From assembly GCA_020718785.1 (NCBI GenBank), contig DYRK01000353.1:1-6253 (forward strand): DNA of 6,253 bases, in the 5' to 3' direction. This stretch comes from Desulfatirhabdium butyrativorans (GTDB taxonomy: Bacteria; Desulfobacterota; Desulfobacteria; Desulfobacterales; DYRK01). The notes under the pieces were generated by a model. The model did no database searches and was not told where the DNA came from. It was given only the letters and a program-made list of their open reading frames with translations. The stretch's first letter is position 1; every line of letters begins with the position of its first letter. Both the position numbers and the translations under genes were made by a program. Positions 5,527-6,253 of the stretch are shown here, piece by piece.

Positions 5527-6252
5527 TTACTTGCACTTATTGGGACACGGTTCCTCAATCGACCCCAAAGATACTGTATTTGTTTCATACATGTAATAAC
5601 CGAATCCAATTCCTCTGCCCCCCCATGCAGCACTAAACCCCCATTTTCCATTATCAGTAATTGTAAAAGTAAATGCAATTTTAGAAATATCTATGGTCAG
5701 ATTTTTTGCTTTACCCTTGAAATCTTCAATCGAACCCGTCAAGAAACCTGCTATAGGTCCATATCCGGCACCTGCTCCGCAGGTAGCTTCAGGGTCTGTC
5801 TCATAGCCATAGCTTATGTAAACCGGTTCTTGTGATTCAGTATAGAAATTAAACCCTGTGCTAACGACAGTATTTATACCGGGAATATTTTTTGCGCCGC
5901 CTGCCCCCGCATATACAGAACTGCCGACTGCACCATAGATAGTAAGCCATCCTACCGGATCAATAAAATTAACCGGGTCATTCACGCAGTACCCGTACAG
6001 ATCCGTATCCCCGCCCGCAAACAGTATCGGATCCTTCGCTGTCCACCGGCCGGTTTCCGGGTCGTAGTCACGGTAGCCGAACCTGACGAGCTTTGTATCC
6101 TTATCGTACAGCCCGCCGGCAAAGCCGAACGGCACTTCAAAGGGAAGAGAGCTTTCCTGACTGAGGATATTCCCGAAAGAGTCATACTGCCGCTTCAGCA
6201 GCACAGTTCCGGACGAATCCGCAACAGCTTTCAGCGTGCCGATCTGATCATA
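5527..6252 (-). CDS. Rhs C-terminal tip A, 5' end outside the window
   Basis: The frame is open from the right edge: YDQIGTLKAVADSSGTVLLK, then the conserved core end (RFGYRDYDPETGRWTAKDPI, GGDTDLYGYCVNDPVN) and a pre-toxin motif IDPVGW. The 241 visible residues therefore cover the end of the core and a tail of about 140 residues. The tail is Gly-rich, with alternating small and aromatic residues (YGAVGSSVYAGAGGAKNIPG, WGFSAAWGGRGIGFGYYMYE), suggesting a beta-rich fold, and it ends SIEEPCPNKCK. There is no recognisable catalytic motif or hydrophobic helix. Whether this is the end of a full-length expressed rhs gene or another displaced tip cannot be decided, since the upstream part is missing. 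The next gene (5183-4677) is the natural candidate for its immunity protein. The core call is firm, the tail's function is unknown. Confidence 0.88.
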   Translation of the reverse strand, partial: YDQIGTLKAVADSSGTVLLKRQYDSFGNILSQESSLPFEVPFGFAGGLYDKDTKLVRFGYRDYDPETGRWTAKDPILFAGGDTDLYGYCVNDPVNFIDPVGWLTIYGAVGSSVYAGAGGAKNIPGINTVVSTGFNFYTESQEPVYISYGYETDPEATCGAGAGYGPIAGFLTGSIEDFKGKAKNLTIDISKIAFTFTITDNGKWGFSAAWGGRGIGFGYYMYETNTVSLGSIEEPCPNKCK

Positions 6253-6253
6253 C
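6162..6253. repeat. Recombination-size core repeat, copy in tip A (other copy 2232-2323)
   Basis: This is the partner of 2232-2323, matching at 91 of 92 bases and in the same orientation. Direct orientation means recombination would delete or swap the intervening membrane gene, tip B and the two-gene operon, placing the tip C tail on the tip A core. Confidence 0.85.

Noticed and set aside
5466..5678. Minus-strand 70-codon frame overlapping the end of tip A
   Set aside because: It is out of frame with the Rhs tail, has no ribosome binding site and no recognisable content.

Overview
The window is an accessory, toxin-tip region of a Gram-negative-type bacterium. All genes I can support lie on the minus strand, so the reading order runs from position 6253 down to 1. 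Three pieces of an Rhs (RHS-repeat/YD-repeat) protein share the conserved end of the core ('RFGYRDYDPETGRWTAKDPI...DTDLYGYC.NDPVN') and then diverge completely into three unrelated C-terminal tails. A fourth Rhs piece, from an earlier part of the core, begins at the left edge. I cannot fix the species. Rhs cores of this type occur in several groups, including Deltaproteobacteria, and the hairpin built on CATTCTGAGCGCAGCGGAGAATCT belongs to a repeat type that is widespread in bacterial genomes.

Layout in reading order: (1) 6252-5527, Rhs tip A, truncated by the window edge, with a Gly-rich tail. (2) 5526-5184, a gap with the dispersed-repeat hairpin and a promoter. (3) 5183-4677, an AT-rich 168-residue membrane protein. 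(4) 4672-3827, Rhs tip B, with a Gly/Ala-rich hydrophobic tail. (5) 3826-3644, two hairpins. (6) 3643-3179 and 3174-2932, a tightly spaced pair encoding a four-helix membrane protein and a small membrane protein with a zinc ribbon. (7) 2931-1684, Rhs tip C, with a tail ending in a hydrophobic helix and PPRNLVPVP. (8) 1683-1222, a non-coding stretch with a hairpin, an imperfect inverted repeat, a promoter candidate and a 117-bp MITE-like element with a 5-bp target duplication. (9) 1221/1212-220, a Sel1-repeat protein. (10) 156-1, Rhs core piece D, running out of the window.

The arrangement is best read as an array of displaced Rhs tips, each followed by one or more small genes that are candidate immunity genes. 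Tips B and C have an intact reading frame but no convincing start codon or ribosome binding site of their own. Each starts at, or a few bases after, the stop codon of the preceding small gene. This fits stored 'silent' cassettes that could reach an expressed rhs gene by recombination through the shared core; a 92-bp stretch is 91/92 identical between tips A and C. The small genes have their own translation signals, so immunity could be expressed while the tips stay silent. Toxin and immunity functions are inferred from gene order and known Rhs biology. None of the three tails shows a catalytic motif I can name.
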